A program made the translations under genes and the position numbers. A stretch of 64,000 nt of DNA from Astropecten irregularis (taxonomy: Eukaryota; Echinodermata; Asteroidea; Paxillosida; Astropectinidae): assembly GCA_963971285.1 (NCBI GenBank), contig OZ020247.1, positions 15,024,614-15,088,613 of the forward strand. The letters run 5' to 3'. Position 1 is the first letter of the stretch. The number at the start of each line of letters is the position of its first letter. The notes under the pieces are model-generated. The model was not told the DNA's origin. It ran no database searches and worked only from the letters and a program-made list of their open reading frames with translations. Positions 1-13,100 of this stretch are shown here, in pieces.

Positions 1-338
1 TTTCTGACTAGACCTACCAAATTTTCATTTATATCCAAACCATGCAGAATTGCACGTCACAAAAACAGCCATATCACAATTTCACACATGGAAGAGGTTT
101 ATTTATTTTAAGTAGCCTGTGCTAGCACCACACCACAGGAGCAAGGCAGCCCCAGCAAAGTATTCTTGACTAACGTTTGCTTGTTCTTAGCAGAGAAGTT
201 TGAAAAAAAAAAACGTTACCTCCATCAGATGAAGATCTTACTCAGCATTTGTGTAATTTGTAGAATCAGCACCAAGTACAAAGGAGATAATTATTCTTTT
301 TTCATGGGTAGTATGATGATAATAACCAAAATCATCCT
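1..338. other. MDH2 intron sequence, no gene seen
   Basis: Left edge of the window, upstream of the first recognisable MDH2 exon. It is AT-rich and no exon with splice sites and a familiar protein could be found. The upstream MDH2 exons must lie outside the window. Confidence 0.5.
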
Positions 339-489
339 GGGGTCGATTTCACAAAGCACTGCGATCGATCGCAACTCGAGATACGAAGGATAACCTATCG
401 TATCCTTCGACTACTACTCGTGGGTTGCCATGCATCATAGGTCCTACGATTGATAGTAGGTTACAAAGAGTTTGGTGAAATCCACCACA
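339..489. repeat. Foldback MITE family H
   Basis: Short hairpin element with inverted ends GGGGTCGATTTCAC and GTGAAATCSACCCC. Its interior is made of GATCG/CGATC and 'ggataaccYatcgta' arms that fold back on themselves. Related copies are at 4505-4983 (interrupted), 53216-53375 and 56136-56279. It is non-coding and lies in the MDH2 intron. Confidence 0.8.
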
Positions 490-556
490 GGTCATTTAAA
501 CACAATCTGACACAAAATGAAACATTTACATTTGATAATTTTTTACTTTTGTCCAG

Positions 557-1915
557 GGATCTGCTACTTTGTCCATGGCGATGGCTGCTAGCAGGTTTGC
601 CACCTCGGTGAGTCAGTTTTTCTTCTCAGAAAAAAATTGTCGGTTGCGGGAGAATGCAGGGCAAGTTTTAATTTGCCCATTATGTATATTTCTGGCATGC
701 TTTACGTTGTATGTTTTAGCCAGTTAAACCCGCTAGCTGGAGTGTATTGGAAGGAATGACCCTCCTACTCTCAGTGAAGGTTACTGGCAGACTGTGGCGA
801 ACTCCCAAACCCTCCAGTTGGAGTGCATTGCAGGGAATGACCCTCCTACTCTCAGTGAAGGTTACTGGCAAACTTTATCAAACTCCCAAACCCTCCAGCT
901 GGAGTGCATTGGAGGGAATGACCCTCCTACTCTCAGTGAAGGTTACTTGCAGACTCTTGCAAACTTCCAAACCCTCCAGCTGGAGTGTATTGGAGGGAAT
1001 GACCCTCTTACTCTCAGTGAAGGTTACTGGCAGACTATGTCAAACTCCCAAACCCTCCAGCTGAAGTGCATTGGAGGGAATGACCTTCTTACCGTCACCG
1101 AAGGGTTACTGGTAGAGACAGTTTGACACCCAAAAACTTCTAGTGTAGAACTGAATTTCAGCTCAACCTGATCTTGTCTCCATTTTCTTCCCAGATGCTG
1201 GAAGCTCTGAATGGCAAAAAGGGTGTCGTTGAGTGCGCCTTTGTGAAGTCTGATGTCACAGAGGCTGGTTACTTTGCCAATCCTATTCTGCTTGGGGTAA
1301 GAAACAATTATCAATGTATCTTGGGGCCTTTCTCAAAGCTGAGGTTCTGGCTCTGTAATCCATATGTTGAAAATATAGGCTGTGCTTTTCATTGAAGCTG
1401 AAGCTCTGTTTTCTTTTTCAAATCAGAGAATGTACTTCCAAACCGCAGCCAAAAGTCTCTATTTTGATACCCGTAATTTTAGGATGGATTCACCAAATGG
1501 AGCCGGAGTCTGAGTCAAGCCGAGCTTTGAGAAATGCCCCTAGTTTGACCAAAAGCAAATAGTAACAGGAGGCATACATTTCTTACTTAAAATAAAATAT
1601 GCAACGTATACATACGTACGTAAATACTTTCCTACGTAAAATAAACTGTGTTTGCATGATTACAGTGGAAAAAATTGGAAGTTTCATGGTAAAGCCAGTG
1701 TGGTGTTTGTTCGGTGACCATAAGCTATTTACACAAGTTTAGTTTGGGTTTAATTAAACAAAAATTTGTTTTGATATCTTTCGCAGCCAAACGGTATGGA
1801 AAAGAATCTTGGCATCGGCACGCTGACAGAGTTTGAGACAAAACTGTTAGCCGAAGCCATGGGCGAACTCAAGGGCAACATCTCCAAGGGAGAGGGCTTT
1901 GTGACAAGCAACTAG
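557..1915 (+). CDS. MDH2: Malate dehydrogenase, mitochondrial, 3' end (partial)
   Basis: C-terminal part of mitochondrial malate dehydrogenase, the TCA-cycle enzyme that interconverts malate and oxaloacetate with NAD. Three exons, all phase 0: 557-607, 1195-1296 and 1787-1915 (TAG at 1913-1915), 93 residues. The first encodes GSATLSMAMAAS..., matching the GSATLSMAYA helix of animal MDH2. The second encodes GKKGVVECAFVKS. The third encodes the C-terminal KNLGIGTLTEFE segment and ends FVTSN. All boundaries have canonical GT/AG dinucleotides. The catalytic and NAD-binding N-terminal part lies upstream of the window. An AATAAA at 2788-2793 suits the end of its 3' UTR. The intron between the first two exons carries an 81-bp minisatellite and the next intron carries a MITE. 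The gene converges on the minus-strand protease. Confidence 0.95.
739..1115. repeat. 81-bp minisatellite in MDH2 intron
   Basis: Tandem array of four full units and one partial unit of exactly 81 bp, starting at 739, 820, 901, 982 and 1063. Each contains 'ggaatgaccctcctactctc' and 'ctcccaaaccctccag'. Because 81 is divisible by 3, two plus-strand frames stay open across it and give repetitive pseudo-proteins. No splice sites, homology or start context support coding. Confidence 0.9.
1323..1540. repeat. MITE family R
   Basis: About 215-bp element with inverted termini GGGCMTTTCTCAAAGCT / AGCTTTGAGAAAKGCCC and a typical interior ('tattttgatacccgt'). Other copies are at 6179-6367, 38938-39140, 46943-47200 and 51986-52208. 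No coding capacity. Confidence 0.85.
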
Positions 1916-3731
1916 AAGATGCACCGGTAACGCCCCATTAAAATAACAGATGAATCCCATTGCAGTATAATCCCCAATTGAGCCAACTGGTGCCGAGATA
2001 CAGGTGGTGTTGGTTACCTTATAGAGAGTGTGAAGCTATGTAGGATATCAAACTAACAAAGCCAGTTTTTCTGGTCTTGTGAGATTCCCCAAATGAAAAA
2101 AACAACATGCTTACAGTCAAAGAATGCAGCTGGTAAATAGTGATCCTTTTTAGAATCACTTGAAATCATTTCATCAAGAATCTAAAAAAAATGTCTTGAA
2201 AATCAGTTAGGCTTGAAATTGAAAAGACCCAATAAGATATGTTAGAAATGATATAACTGCAATGAACAAGATGCACCTTCATTAGTATGAATCTAAAAGA
2301 GACATAGTGTCTGCGTATAAACTAGCTCATTTAAGGCAATACTGTTGGTTTTCTGGACAATGCCAAACTTCTCATGATAGTTTAAAGATGGACTCCGCTA
2401 GACTTAGGTATTTCAGAATAGACGTTTGTTGTATATTTATGCTGGGATATGAACAGCACCGAATCTACAAATTGATTGGGTGTTCATATTTCAATAGAAT
2501 GTTTTGATTCAATCCTAAGCCCGCCAGATGAATTTTATGGTTAGAAAATTTTTCTAAAAGTAACATGCATGATTTCATTCATCTTGATTCAGTGCAGTGA
2601 TTTCTTTGACTTGAACTTGAAAATTGTACCATTGTACATTAAATTTTGATTAAAAAGCTGTTTGTGGTTCTTTTCCCCAAAACTTTCTTTTGTACCTGTG
2701 AGCATGGTAGACGATGAATAAGAAAAAAATTGAATAATTTATTGAGTGCACAGGTGTACTAGTTGTTTGGTTTTACAAAGTCGTGGTAATAAAATTATGA
2801 ATTTACCAAAATCTTTTTTGGTTTCTCATTCAGTCTGTTTAAGCTAGTGTCGCGACGTATGCTGAATGTAGTTGGTATTCGGCCAAGGGAATGTGAAATT
2901 AAGGACAAATTTTACTACACTTTATGGAAGTTATGTGTCTGAATCAATGCGTTTTAGCAAGTTTTAATTTTAGCAATCGTCAAAAATTGAAAGGATGTTA
3001 AGTTTCTAATTGTGTGAGCCCCCAGTGCTACATGTGCTGACTGGACAAGCACTATGGGGACTTCAAGACTAACAATGTCCACACAACCAGCTATGAAAGT
3101 GAGATGATAATGGAGGTGTCCACAGAGGTTTTTCATTAAACACAAAAATCAGATCTTTTCCAGAAAGAAGCCACTTTTTTTACGGGAGAATAATATTGTT
3201 GAAGGCATATTAGGTCAAATTTCAAATTTTCAACAAAAAAAAATATGTAGTTGAGACACTTACAAGAAAATTCACTTTGTGTATAAATATGCAACACAAA
3301 CAGATTTTCACATTTGACATCTTCGTTAGTGCATCCTGTTTAAGCAAACATACTTTGGTAAGAATTATCTTAATAGCAACTGCAACAAATACAAAAAATG
3401 CAATAAAAATGCCAGGCCCTACTAACTAAAAGCAAAATAACAAAAAAATAGCAATTGCAGGTTTAGGTGTCCACATTCCTTTACCATTATTATTTTTTTA
3501 ATGTTTTTTTTCAAATTTGTTCTTGAACATAGAATTGGGATTTTACTCGCCAAGTATAACAAAATATATCCAGCAATGATTATGTACCGGGTAATTCAAT
3601 CAAACATTAGGTAAAACTTGTAGTCATCTTAATTCTTCTGTCAAACATCTTAAAGAAGCATTCATATCAATAGATGTAACACCAAACAGATAATATGTGG
3701 GGATTTGAAATAGTAACCTTCAGTTATTCTT
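1916..3731. other. MDH2 3' UTR then gene-free spacer
   Basis: The MDH2 3' UTR probably runs to the AATAAA at 2788-2793. From there to 3731 the sequence is AT-rich, with no recognised exon, RNA gene or inverted repeat. Confidence 0.5.
2788..2793 (+). terminator. Polyadenylation signal, MDH2
   Basis: AATAAA hexamer about 870 bp after the MDH2 stop codon; the best candidate end of that transcript. Inferred from the motif only. Confidence 0.5.
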
Positions 3732-4084
3732 AAAGGTACAGTACAGGATTGGTAACATACCTAAACAAACATTCACAGATTTACGTATAACTTTCAGGGT
3801 ATGAAGATGGTGCTGGTAGAAACACACTGTTGAAATATTTATGCCTGAAATGGTGCATTCATCCAGAAATTAGTAAAACAACTACCGAAAACAGTTTTGA
3901 TCTCGGGCTAAGATCAAAACCATTCATTATGTTTTATAAGAAAAATTGAGTCGGGTTTTCGCTATTTTCTCGTGACTCGGATGTCTGATTGAGCTCTAAT
4001 TTTCACTGGTTTATTATTTCTTTTTTTGTGTCGAACTGTGAGTGCTGTTCTGTGACCTTTAACAATCATGTATTGTACCTTTAG
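3732..4084. repeat. MITE family P
   Basis: About 350-380 bp element with imperfect inverted ends: TTAAAGGTACAGTACAGG and ATGTATTATACCTTTAA. Its interior contains 'gaaaacagttttgatctcgg' and 'cgctattttctcgtgactc'. Other copies are at 13556-14040, 17758-18139, 19884-20228, 39603-39978 and 56402-56779. No ORF of note. Confidence 0.85.
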
Positions 4085-4190
4085 AATGCCTCACAACAAC
4101 ATTTTCGTAGGTTTGACACTGACTTTTTTTGAGATATGAGTTTCAACATTTTCCTCTCTGGAGGCAAACTGACCTCTAATGTCTCTGCGA

Positions 4191-7100
4191 TTAGACTGTT
4201 GATCCTCTGCCACCATACTCCAGGATAAGTTCATTGATCCAGTTTTGGAAGTGGGCGACTTTGGTGTAAACTCCCGGCTTGTTCCTCAGGGCGCAGCCTC
4301 GTCCCCAGCTTGTGATTCCCACAAGGTGCCAGCGACCGTCTTCCAGCTCACACGTCAGAGGTCCACCAGAATCACCCTAAAGATCCAAACAAAATGCCGA
4401 TCAAAACTCAACATTCAGGAGGAACACACGATTCCTGTTTTTCCCTTTCTTAAAAACTTACAGGATTTTAAATGAATCTTTACTTGCATATGTTGTTGGG
4501 ACTTGGGTCGATTTCACCAAACTCATCCTTCCTTACTATAAATAGGGCTCCGCGCTCATGACATCACATTCAGATGCACGGACAAACAAGTCGCACATTG
4601 CCCAATTAACTTACACGTAAATGTGTGAAGTTTGTCCGAACATCCGGGTAACTATAGCTGTCGATATAAAGAGCGTATTCTATAAATAGTTCGAGCACGG
4701 AGCCCTATAGAGGTTATTCACTGATGTCATAAAATCACGTGATTGAACGTCAAGCTTTTCCCTGTTGTCCATGGTTTATACCCGTAGGACAATGTACATT
4801 GCATGTGCACTGAAGCTTATTGTTTCGCGTGTGCAATCATTGTGCTTGACGGCCAATGACGTATGAATGAATGAATACCCTCTATTGCAGGACTTATGCA
4901 TTGCAAACCTACTTAAGATGCGATGGGTTATCCTTCGTAAGTTGAGTTATGATCGATCGTAGGGTTTTGTGAAATAGACCCCAGGACCGCTTGTCTTTAG
5001 CCTTAGAGAAAGACCCTACTAGGATTGAAATGTCATCCGACTTTCAACATTTGCAAAATAGCGCCCTCTATAAAGTACGCATAGAGCCCATAGACCCACC
5101 TGACAGGCATCGATTCCTCCGGCCAAGTGACCAGCGCACAGCATGCCCTCCTTGACCATGCCCCTGTAGACACTTCTATGATTACACCGACTCGGACTCA
5201 GAATTGGCACCTTGGCTTGCTGGAGGTTTTGAGCCTGTTGACCTCCCACTAAAATGAAAAGAAAGAGAGTTGTCTGGATTTGGCAATTTATTTTTCACAG
5301 TAAAATGCACTTGATTAAAACTGTATGGTATTTGAACTAGAAATGGATGACAATTTTCACCAAAAAATGAGATATCGGTACCACTTATGAATGAGCTGAA
5401 ATATGACACTTTCAAAATCAGACATTCCAGGAGATTTTTACAAGTCTCAAATGATTCTGGGATATAGCGGTGTGTGCATGTTTTCCGCACGGCTTCTGGC
5501 TGCCAAACGAACAAAGATAATTGGCTATTAGGGACACTGCCAACATTGGGCTGGATAGCTCAGTTGGTAAGAGCGCTGGTACGGTATTCCAGAGGTCGCT
5601 GGTTCAAATCCCGCTCCAGTCAATTTTTCTCTGTTCACCTGTCAATGAAATGTAACAAATTATGATGCATATAGTCACACAAAAGACTACACAGTTTCAT
5701 ATTTCTGGAAGACCTCCACCGGTAATGAACATTTGTCCAAATTCGTCACATTATTCGCACATTGAACAACTACGGTCAACTACCATCGAGCAGTTACAAA
5801 AGCAAAATAGTTTGGGTTTTCATAACATTTTGAAGGGATCTAACTTACTTGAAGTCAATCCCCATCCAGTCACAAAGCAATGGGTCTTGTGGGCCATCTC
5901 CAGGTCCTTGTCCAGGCAAGCCACGTTGACCTGTCTACCGTCCAGTGTAAGTGACCTATCCAGGACCAGCATGGCCATGTCGTGATGCATGGTCTTCGTA
6001 CTGAAGTCCTTGTGCTTGATGATGTGCTTGATCTTGGCCTCTTGCTCTCCCTCGGAAAGGCCCAGGTGGGTGGTGTGCTTGCCCAGGTGGACCTTCCAGG
6101 TGGACACATCGTCCCTGGAGGGAGAACGATAACAGAAAATTGTTAGGACTTAGGAGCGAAATGAGTGAGGTTTTCTATGGGCATTTTCGAAACAGCTGCT
6201 TAGGGTCAGACTCAGGCTCTAGTTCCGTCATCCATATGCTGAAAATATAGATTGTGGTTTTTCATTGAAGCTGAAAAATTACGCAGCTAAGAGCCTCTAT
6301 TTTGATACCCGTTATTTTAGAATGGGTTCACGAAATGGAGCCAGAGCCTGAGCTTCGAAAAGGCCCTATGTCCACCCAACTCTTCGCTTCGGCTACAACT
6401 TGGTCTCTGGTTCTAGTAGCTAGAGAAGCTTCATGGACAGGATTCTACACAGCCTGAACAGCTGACAGTCTTGCCTCAAGATATACAGGGTAATTGTTAA
6501 AAAGAACTTGACCATGATTGGTGATGTTTTTCAAAAAGAAACAAATGACACTCAAAAGTTCAGTAAAGCATGTATTTAACAAGCACTCTCTCTTGCTTAT
6601 TAGGGGAAATAATGAGACAAATTGATCATTCCTAAGAGGAGTTATGTCTATTTTAATAAAGGTACTCATTTTGCAAGCTGTCCATTGAATGTTAATAATG
6701 CTTGATTCAATCTAAAGATCTAAGTAAGGCTATCAAAGAGTCATTCAAATACATTTTATCTACATGTACGCAGCTACAATTCTCACTGTCATTCGTTTTG
6801 TCAAGTATCTATGGATAGCTTGCAAAACAAACAGGCCCTAATTATATTCACTTCCAGTCAATTTTTCTTTGTTCACTTTTCAATTACTTTAAATCCAGTC
6901 AGTTTCCCTTGGTGCTATTTGGTGCTTATATTACTTAAAAAGCCGTATCCTCTTTGAGTGATCCCCAATGCACCCTTCTCAGGTTGCAGCATTGTTGCGC
7001 ATATCGATGAAATGATCCCTGGGGTATGGCAGTGTGTGCGTCGTTTCATGGCTTCTGAATGCCAAACAAACAAAGATAATTGACTATTGGGGTCACCACC

Positions 7101-10100
7101 AACGTAGGGCTGGACGGCTCAGTAGGAAGAGTGCGCCTGTACGGTATTCAGGAGGTCGCCAGTTCGAATCCCGCTCCAGTCAATTTTTCTTTGTTCACTT
7201 TTCAATGATTGTTTAATTGATTAGTTGCTTGATTGATCCTCGATTGACTGGCAATTAGTTCCATCATTGTCACATAATTACAGGGCCTGTTTGTTTCTGC
7301 ACACAATCAGTGATCTTGCAGATCCACATCCCATGCAGGATACGCTAAAATGGGATCCGGATCATCAGCAGGATCCCTGATCTCGTGCCTGAAACAAAAA
7401 GACCATCAGAAATAAATCTAGTATGTATCCCATAAATAAATCTTACATGGATCCCAAGAAGCAGTGTGCTGCGGTTAAGACCAGATTCTCTCGCACCAGA
7501 GTGCCTCCACAGATAGCTACGTGCTTGCCACTCCTGAATCTGTGGATGAGCTGGGCCTGCCATGGCCAGGTACCGGCCTCTGCCTCTGTGCCTCCCACTA
7601 TGCGCTTCTCATCTACACCTGAGGGAGCTTTGCGGGTTCCGCAGCCAATTTCTATGATACAGGAGAACATTTTGAGTCACATAAATGACAAAGATGAATA
7701 CCGTATTGGCGCAGGTTTTAAGGAAATACAAATCAGACTTTTTGCTGTCAATTATTTGATCTACAAGACGCTTCACATAAACAGACTTAATCTAGGGTTC
7801 TGGGCTGGATATCACTTTTGTCTTTACCCTCTTAAGATGAAAGATTTGAGGCTTTTTATAAAGGGTCTTGTAGTTATACCGAGTACATTACTGTAAGCTT
7901 AATCTGGTTCCACGATACAAATGAGTTTAATGTCGAGCAGGTGTTATTAAGGGCCTGTTTGTTTAACGCACAGGATCCGATATTTTGGGATCCACCTCCT
8001 ATGCAGGCCGGGTACGCTAAAATGGGATCCGCATCCGCAGGATTCGTCATAAAGAAACAGGCCCTAAGCTATCCAGCTATTCAAACTTTTTTCAAAGCTA
8101 ACATTCTCTTGATTAACCTCATTAAAATCAATGTCTAATTTTTTTATCAAAAAGGGATAGCAATACCCATACACAATGTTGGGAAGTGCTTCAATCCACC
8201 TTAATTCTGTAGTTATATAATGTCTCAAGTTCAGGAGACTAGCTGCCTATTTTGAAGAGCAAAGTAAGCAATATTCACCTTTTTCTTGGACGCACTCTGG
8301 CATCTGACAAGATTCAAGCTCCACTTCTTTCCCGGGGCATGCGATGCTGAGCCCATGACAGAGTCGGTAGCGTTGGCGTTCACCGAGACCGCAGTCAACG
8401 TTGCAGTCAGACCAGAGACTCCAGAGACTCCAGCCCAACATGGCTGGATTCCATACAGAGACCACATCTGTAATGTTACAAGATTCGAGGATCTATCAGT
8501 CATATAGAGTGCTCACTACATTGATTATAATTTATTTGGAGTTGGGAGGGCTTGACGTTTTGGTCCTTGCGGGATCTTAATTCTCAAAGGCATTTAGCCT
8601 TTGAGAAAGATCCTGAATTGAGCATCAAAACATCAGGCCCTCCTAACTAGGTAGCATTTAGCCTTTGAGAAAGATAGATCCTAGGATTGAAACTTCAGGC
8701 CCTCCTAACTATGAGTCCGTGACCATTTAGACTTTGAGAAAGATAGATCCTAGGATTGAAACTTCAGGCCCTCCTAACTATGAGTCTGTGACCATTTAGC
8801 CTTTCAGAAAGATGCTCCTAGGATTGAAAATTCAGGCCCTCCTAACTCTGACCAATTTAGCCTTTGGAAAGATCCTGTGATGAACATTGAAACATCAGGC
8901 CCTCCTAACTAGGTAGCATTTAGCCTTTGAGAAAGATCCTCCTAGGATTGAAACGTCAGGCCCTCCTAACTCTGACCATTTAGCCTTTGAGAAAGGTCCT
9001 GCTAGGATTGAAACGTCAGGCTCTCCTAACTCTGACCATTAGCCTTTGAGAAAGATCCTCCAAGGTTTGAAATGTCAGGCCCTCCTAACTGTGAGTCTGT
9101 GACCATTTAGCCTTTGAGAAAGATAGATCATAGGTTTGAAACGTTAGGCCCTCCTAATTGTGTGAGTCTGTCAGACCATTTATAGCCTTTGAGAAAGATA
9201 GATCCTAAGATTGATACATCAGGCCCTCCTAATTCCAAGCAGTTCAGTTTGGGGTGATGGGGTCATTATTTTAATTGATGAGCAGTCGGCAGCAGTTTTT
9301 TTACTTGTACTTAGTAATTAAAATTCACACAACGATTACAGTTGATCTATAACTTACAGGGTATAAAGATGTTGATGGTAGAAACAAACTGTTAACATTT
9401 TTCTGCCTGAAATGCTGCATTTTAAACAATTTTGCTTTTCGAAAGATAAAAAATCCTGTGGAAAGATTAATGCCGTGGGCGTTTTGACTGTTTTCTCAAA
9501 AAGTGGGCACCATATGGGACTGGGAATTTCACAGATGACTGTATCTTTCTTGATATATTTGCTCATGAATCTGTATTAAAGGCAGTACAAATACTGATCC
9601 TGATACTTTACCGCAGTCCCTCTGATCCGATCCATCGCCACAATCCTCATCTGCGTCACATCGCCAGCTCTGTGGTATGCAGAAAAGCCCATGATGGCAT
9701 AGAAATGCTCCCTTCCAACATCGCTTCTCAACTACAGATAAATCAAATACATGTATGCATATTTTTGTAAAATACATCTGGCAAAAGAAAAATTAATTTG
9801 GGTCCTTGGTTCAGATGAACAGATTTTAATCTTTAACAGCTTAAAGGTGTTTCAGGCTAAGCATCAGGGAAGTACTATGATGGTACGGGTAGCACCAGTA
9901 AATGGTTCTCTTTTTTGAGTTGTGTGGTTTTGAAAAGAACCAGTGTTTAAATTGATCTTGTGGCCAGCATCCAATGTGGCCAGTAACATAAAGCTGCTTA
10001 AGCACAAAATTTGCTTAAGCATGAAAAGTATACTTCCTTGATCAGACAGGATTGCCAACAAAATTTTCATGTGGTGTTTTAATACTGCTTTTGACTTGTA

Positions 10101-13100
10101 TTTGGCCATTGTTTGCTGCGCATAACATTCACAAGGAGTTTTGTGGCTGGCATACTGATTTATTTACGAAGGTTTTTGGTGCTTAAGCAAATTTTGGTGC
10201 TTAAGCAGCTCTATGGAATTGGCCCCTGGTCGCCTTCAGGGGCCTATCAATTATCTCCCACAGGTTGTTTCCCTCTGCTAGATCCTCTTTTCTCTTCTCA
10301 GATGGCTTACTGGATGCTGGCTTGTTTCCATCACCAATTACAAGCAATTTACTTTACATTCTCCATAGGTATAATCCCCATGGCCTACTTCCAATGACTT
10401 GGGTCTTGCACACATTTATGTGTGGGGATGTTTCAGCTTAGAAAGTTGTACTGGCTAATTCTTCTTTCTTTGTTTTTTTTAAAAGTACATGATTTGGTCC
10501 AGACTCTGGGTCTGGTAATTGTGGACAAGTGGTTCCTAAAACTATAGCAACAAGCAGGTAAGAAAATTTGACTTTTTTCACTGAAATATTGGAGAAATTT
10601 CATCAATCTAGTAAGGACTCAGGAACATTTGCTGAAAGTTTAAAATATCATTTGGGAGCAGTAGAGGTTAAAGTTGCTTCCCTTCCCTATAACTTTATAG
10701 TTTTAGAAACCACTTGTCCTTTCCTCATGGTTTTGGGAACCACTTTTCCACAATTACCATAAAGTTGGCCACCGCCCCAGGATTTTGTCTTGGGGGGGCT
10801 CAAGCCCCCCGAGCCCCCCCCCCCGGGTGCGCCACTGAAGTTGGCCCCTGGTAATAGTTTCTCTTTTCATCTGCCATACCTGGGCCACACAAAGCCGATG
10901 TCTCATCAGACCATCCACTGCAATCAGCCATGTTGTCACATACCCAGGACCACTTGATGCAGTTACTTCCTGAAGCACAGCGGAAACAAGCTATAATGGA
11001 AAAGGGTGATTCAGAATTGAAAATAGAAGTGAAATGTCAAACCAAGAGAGGTGGAGCATGCTAGTAAGAGTGTTTTAAGACTGGAAACGTAATGATTCCA
11101 AAAGATGGGACACAGTTTGTGACAGTCTCACTGTTGCATCAGTGAACCACCATTCTATTACCCTTGAATATAACTTCTAAATTAGCACTGCATGTGTGTA
11201 TCTCCCTGTTCAAGGAGCAGATTGACTTCATTCTCATTTGAAAGATCTTTTAAAAGATCAAAAATAAAAGAGAAAGACTTAAGAAATACTGAGGCTGTTT
11301 TTCACTGTTTTCTCAAAGAGTGGGCACCGTATGGGACTGAAATTTTCACAGATGACTGTTACTGTATCTGTCTTACATTTTTGCCCATGAATCTGTATTT
11401 CTTTGATAAAAACCAAAGTATGATATCACCTTTAACATGATCTGTATTTATATACTTTTTCCAAAAATGTTTATGGAATATTTAATTGTTCATAAAATAT
11501 TTTTTATATAAACTATATTTGTTCTATTATTCATCAAATAACCACAAGGGAAACTGACTGTTTACATATTTTGATTATGGTATTTTTTGAATAATGACTT
11601 TTATAGGCCTAAATTAAGGCCTTTAAAGAAAATCATATTAATTAAATTATAAAAAGATTTTTTTAATTAAATTATTCTTATGGAGTAAGATTGAATCAAC
11701 TTACATCTCATACTATTGCAGTTATCTTGATCTTCATCAGCGCCATCACTACAATGTTGTATTCCATCACACATGTGGGACTCTGGTACACACTTGGTAC
11801 CTCCATCGCATGTCAGTGTTTTACACGTGTTGAGAGACACTTATTGCCAAGAAAAGAATGATTGTAGAATGGAGTCAGTTCACAGGTCAGATATGAAACA
11901 TTACATAAAAGGTAAAATACATCATTGGTAAAGGTCACAGAACAACACTCACATCACTTTGTCTGATCCATTATGAAGGCCTACATGAAATGATAAACCT
12001 GTGAACATTTGAGCTCAAACGGATATCTGAGTCCCGAGAACATATAGAATGTTTTTGATCTTTACATTTTTCTAAAGAATAGCATTTCAGGCAGGAATAT
12101 TTTAGCAGGGGGTTTATATCATGTCCATCTTTATACCGGGTATGTTCTGAGACCAAGTTCTGTTTTGGTTTGTTACCAATACTGTACTGTACCTTTAATT
12201 GATGATTGATTGAGCACATAGTGGGATAAATCGAGGGAACGAAATCATTTCGAGGGAAAGAAATATTTTTTTGTTTTGTCACCTCGAATTAATATTTTAT
12301 TATCTTGTTAAACTCTCTCCAACTTGTTTTGCCCGTCCCCTGGCCTTAGGCCTATGGGCTCCGTATACATGTAAATGAAAGTGAGAAGGAAATTGATTTG
12401 TTTAGACTCACGGCAATTTTCATCTTTCTCGTCAGACTCATCTGGACAGTCGCTCTCGCCGTCACAGAGCCACGAATGGGCGACCATCTTAGTTCCATCT
12501 TCACATGTAAAACCTAGAAACAGGATTTGTTATAAACATCATCGACAACAGAGGAATTTGTTCCACATGTGAAAGTCAAGCTGAAATGACCTGACGTAGT
12601 AGACGAGTTTGCCGGTATGGAAAACTGGCAGGCCGTCTTTGTGCCGGCGTAAAGCCGGCGTAGTGCCAGTCACGCGAACCCAGCTTATTCCAATATACAT
12701 AACACTAAATTGGCATTGGTTCACGAAAGCATCCCGTTCCCATAAGAAGAGAGAATTACACTTGACCAAACTCATGTACATGTACAGTATAATGTTTGTG
12801 TTTACAGTCCATCCGCAAGGTATATTCTTTGAGACACGGTTGGCACGGTTTTGAGGGTCAGCGGCACGGAGAACGACACTCGACACGCACGCAATTATGG
12901 AACACTCGCTTCGAAACAAAGTGGTTCCCAATGGCACCTTTTCGCCGTGAAACAGTCCTATTACCAATGAATATTCCTTCATCTATAAGGAGGGTTTCTT
13001 AAATGTAGTAAAGTAGTATCATACTTTGGTAAGAAACCAAAACAGAAATTTTCAGAGATTTACGTATAACTTTCAGGGTATGAAGATGGTGCTGGTAGAA

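Noticed and set aside
747-1126. Two overlapping repetitive open frames in the MDH2 intron
   Set aside because: They are produced by the 81-bp tandem repeat; there is no start context, domain or splice support, and they lie between two clean MDH2 exons.
5548-5621. Functional tRNA gene
   Set aside because: The cloverleaf is close, but the anticodon loop lacks U33, the stem has mismatches, and the same sequence with identical flanks recurs three times, as a SINE would.
8247-8503. Alternative frame of the TSP1 exon with a cysteine-poor product
   Set aside because: The frame that gives WSLWSDC and correct cysteine spacing joins both neighbouring exons in phase; the other does not.
12539-12982. 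147-codon minus-strand frame between protease exons
   Set aside because: No domain or compositional support. It overlaps the acceptor side of the LDLa exon 3 intron and reads in an intronic region with small GCCGGC palindromes.
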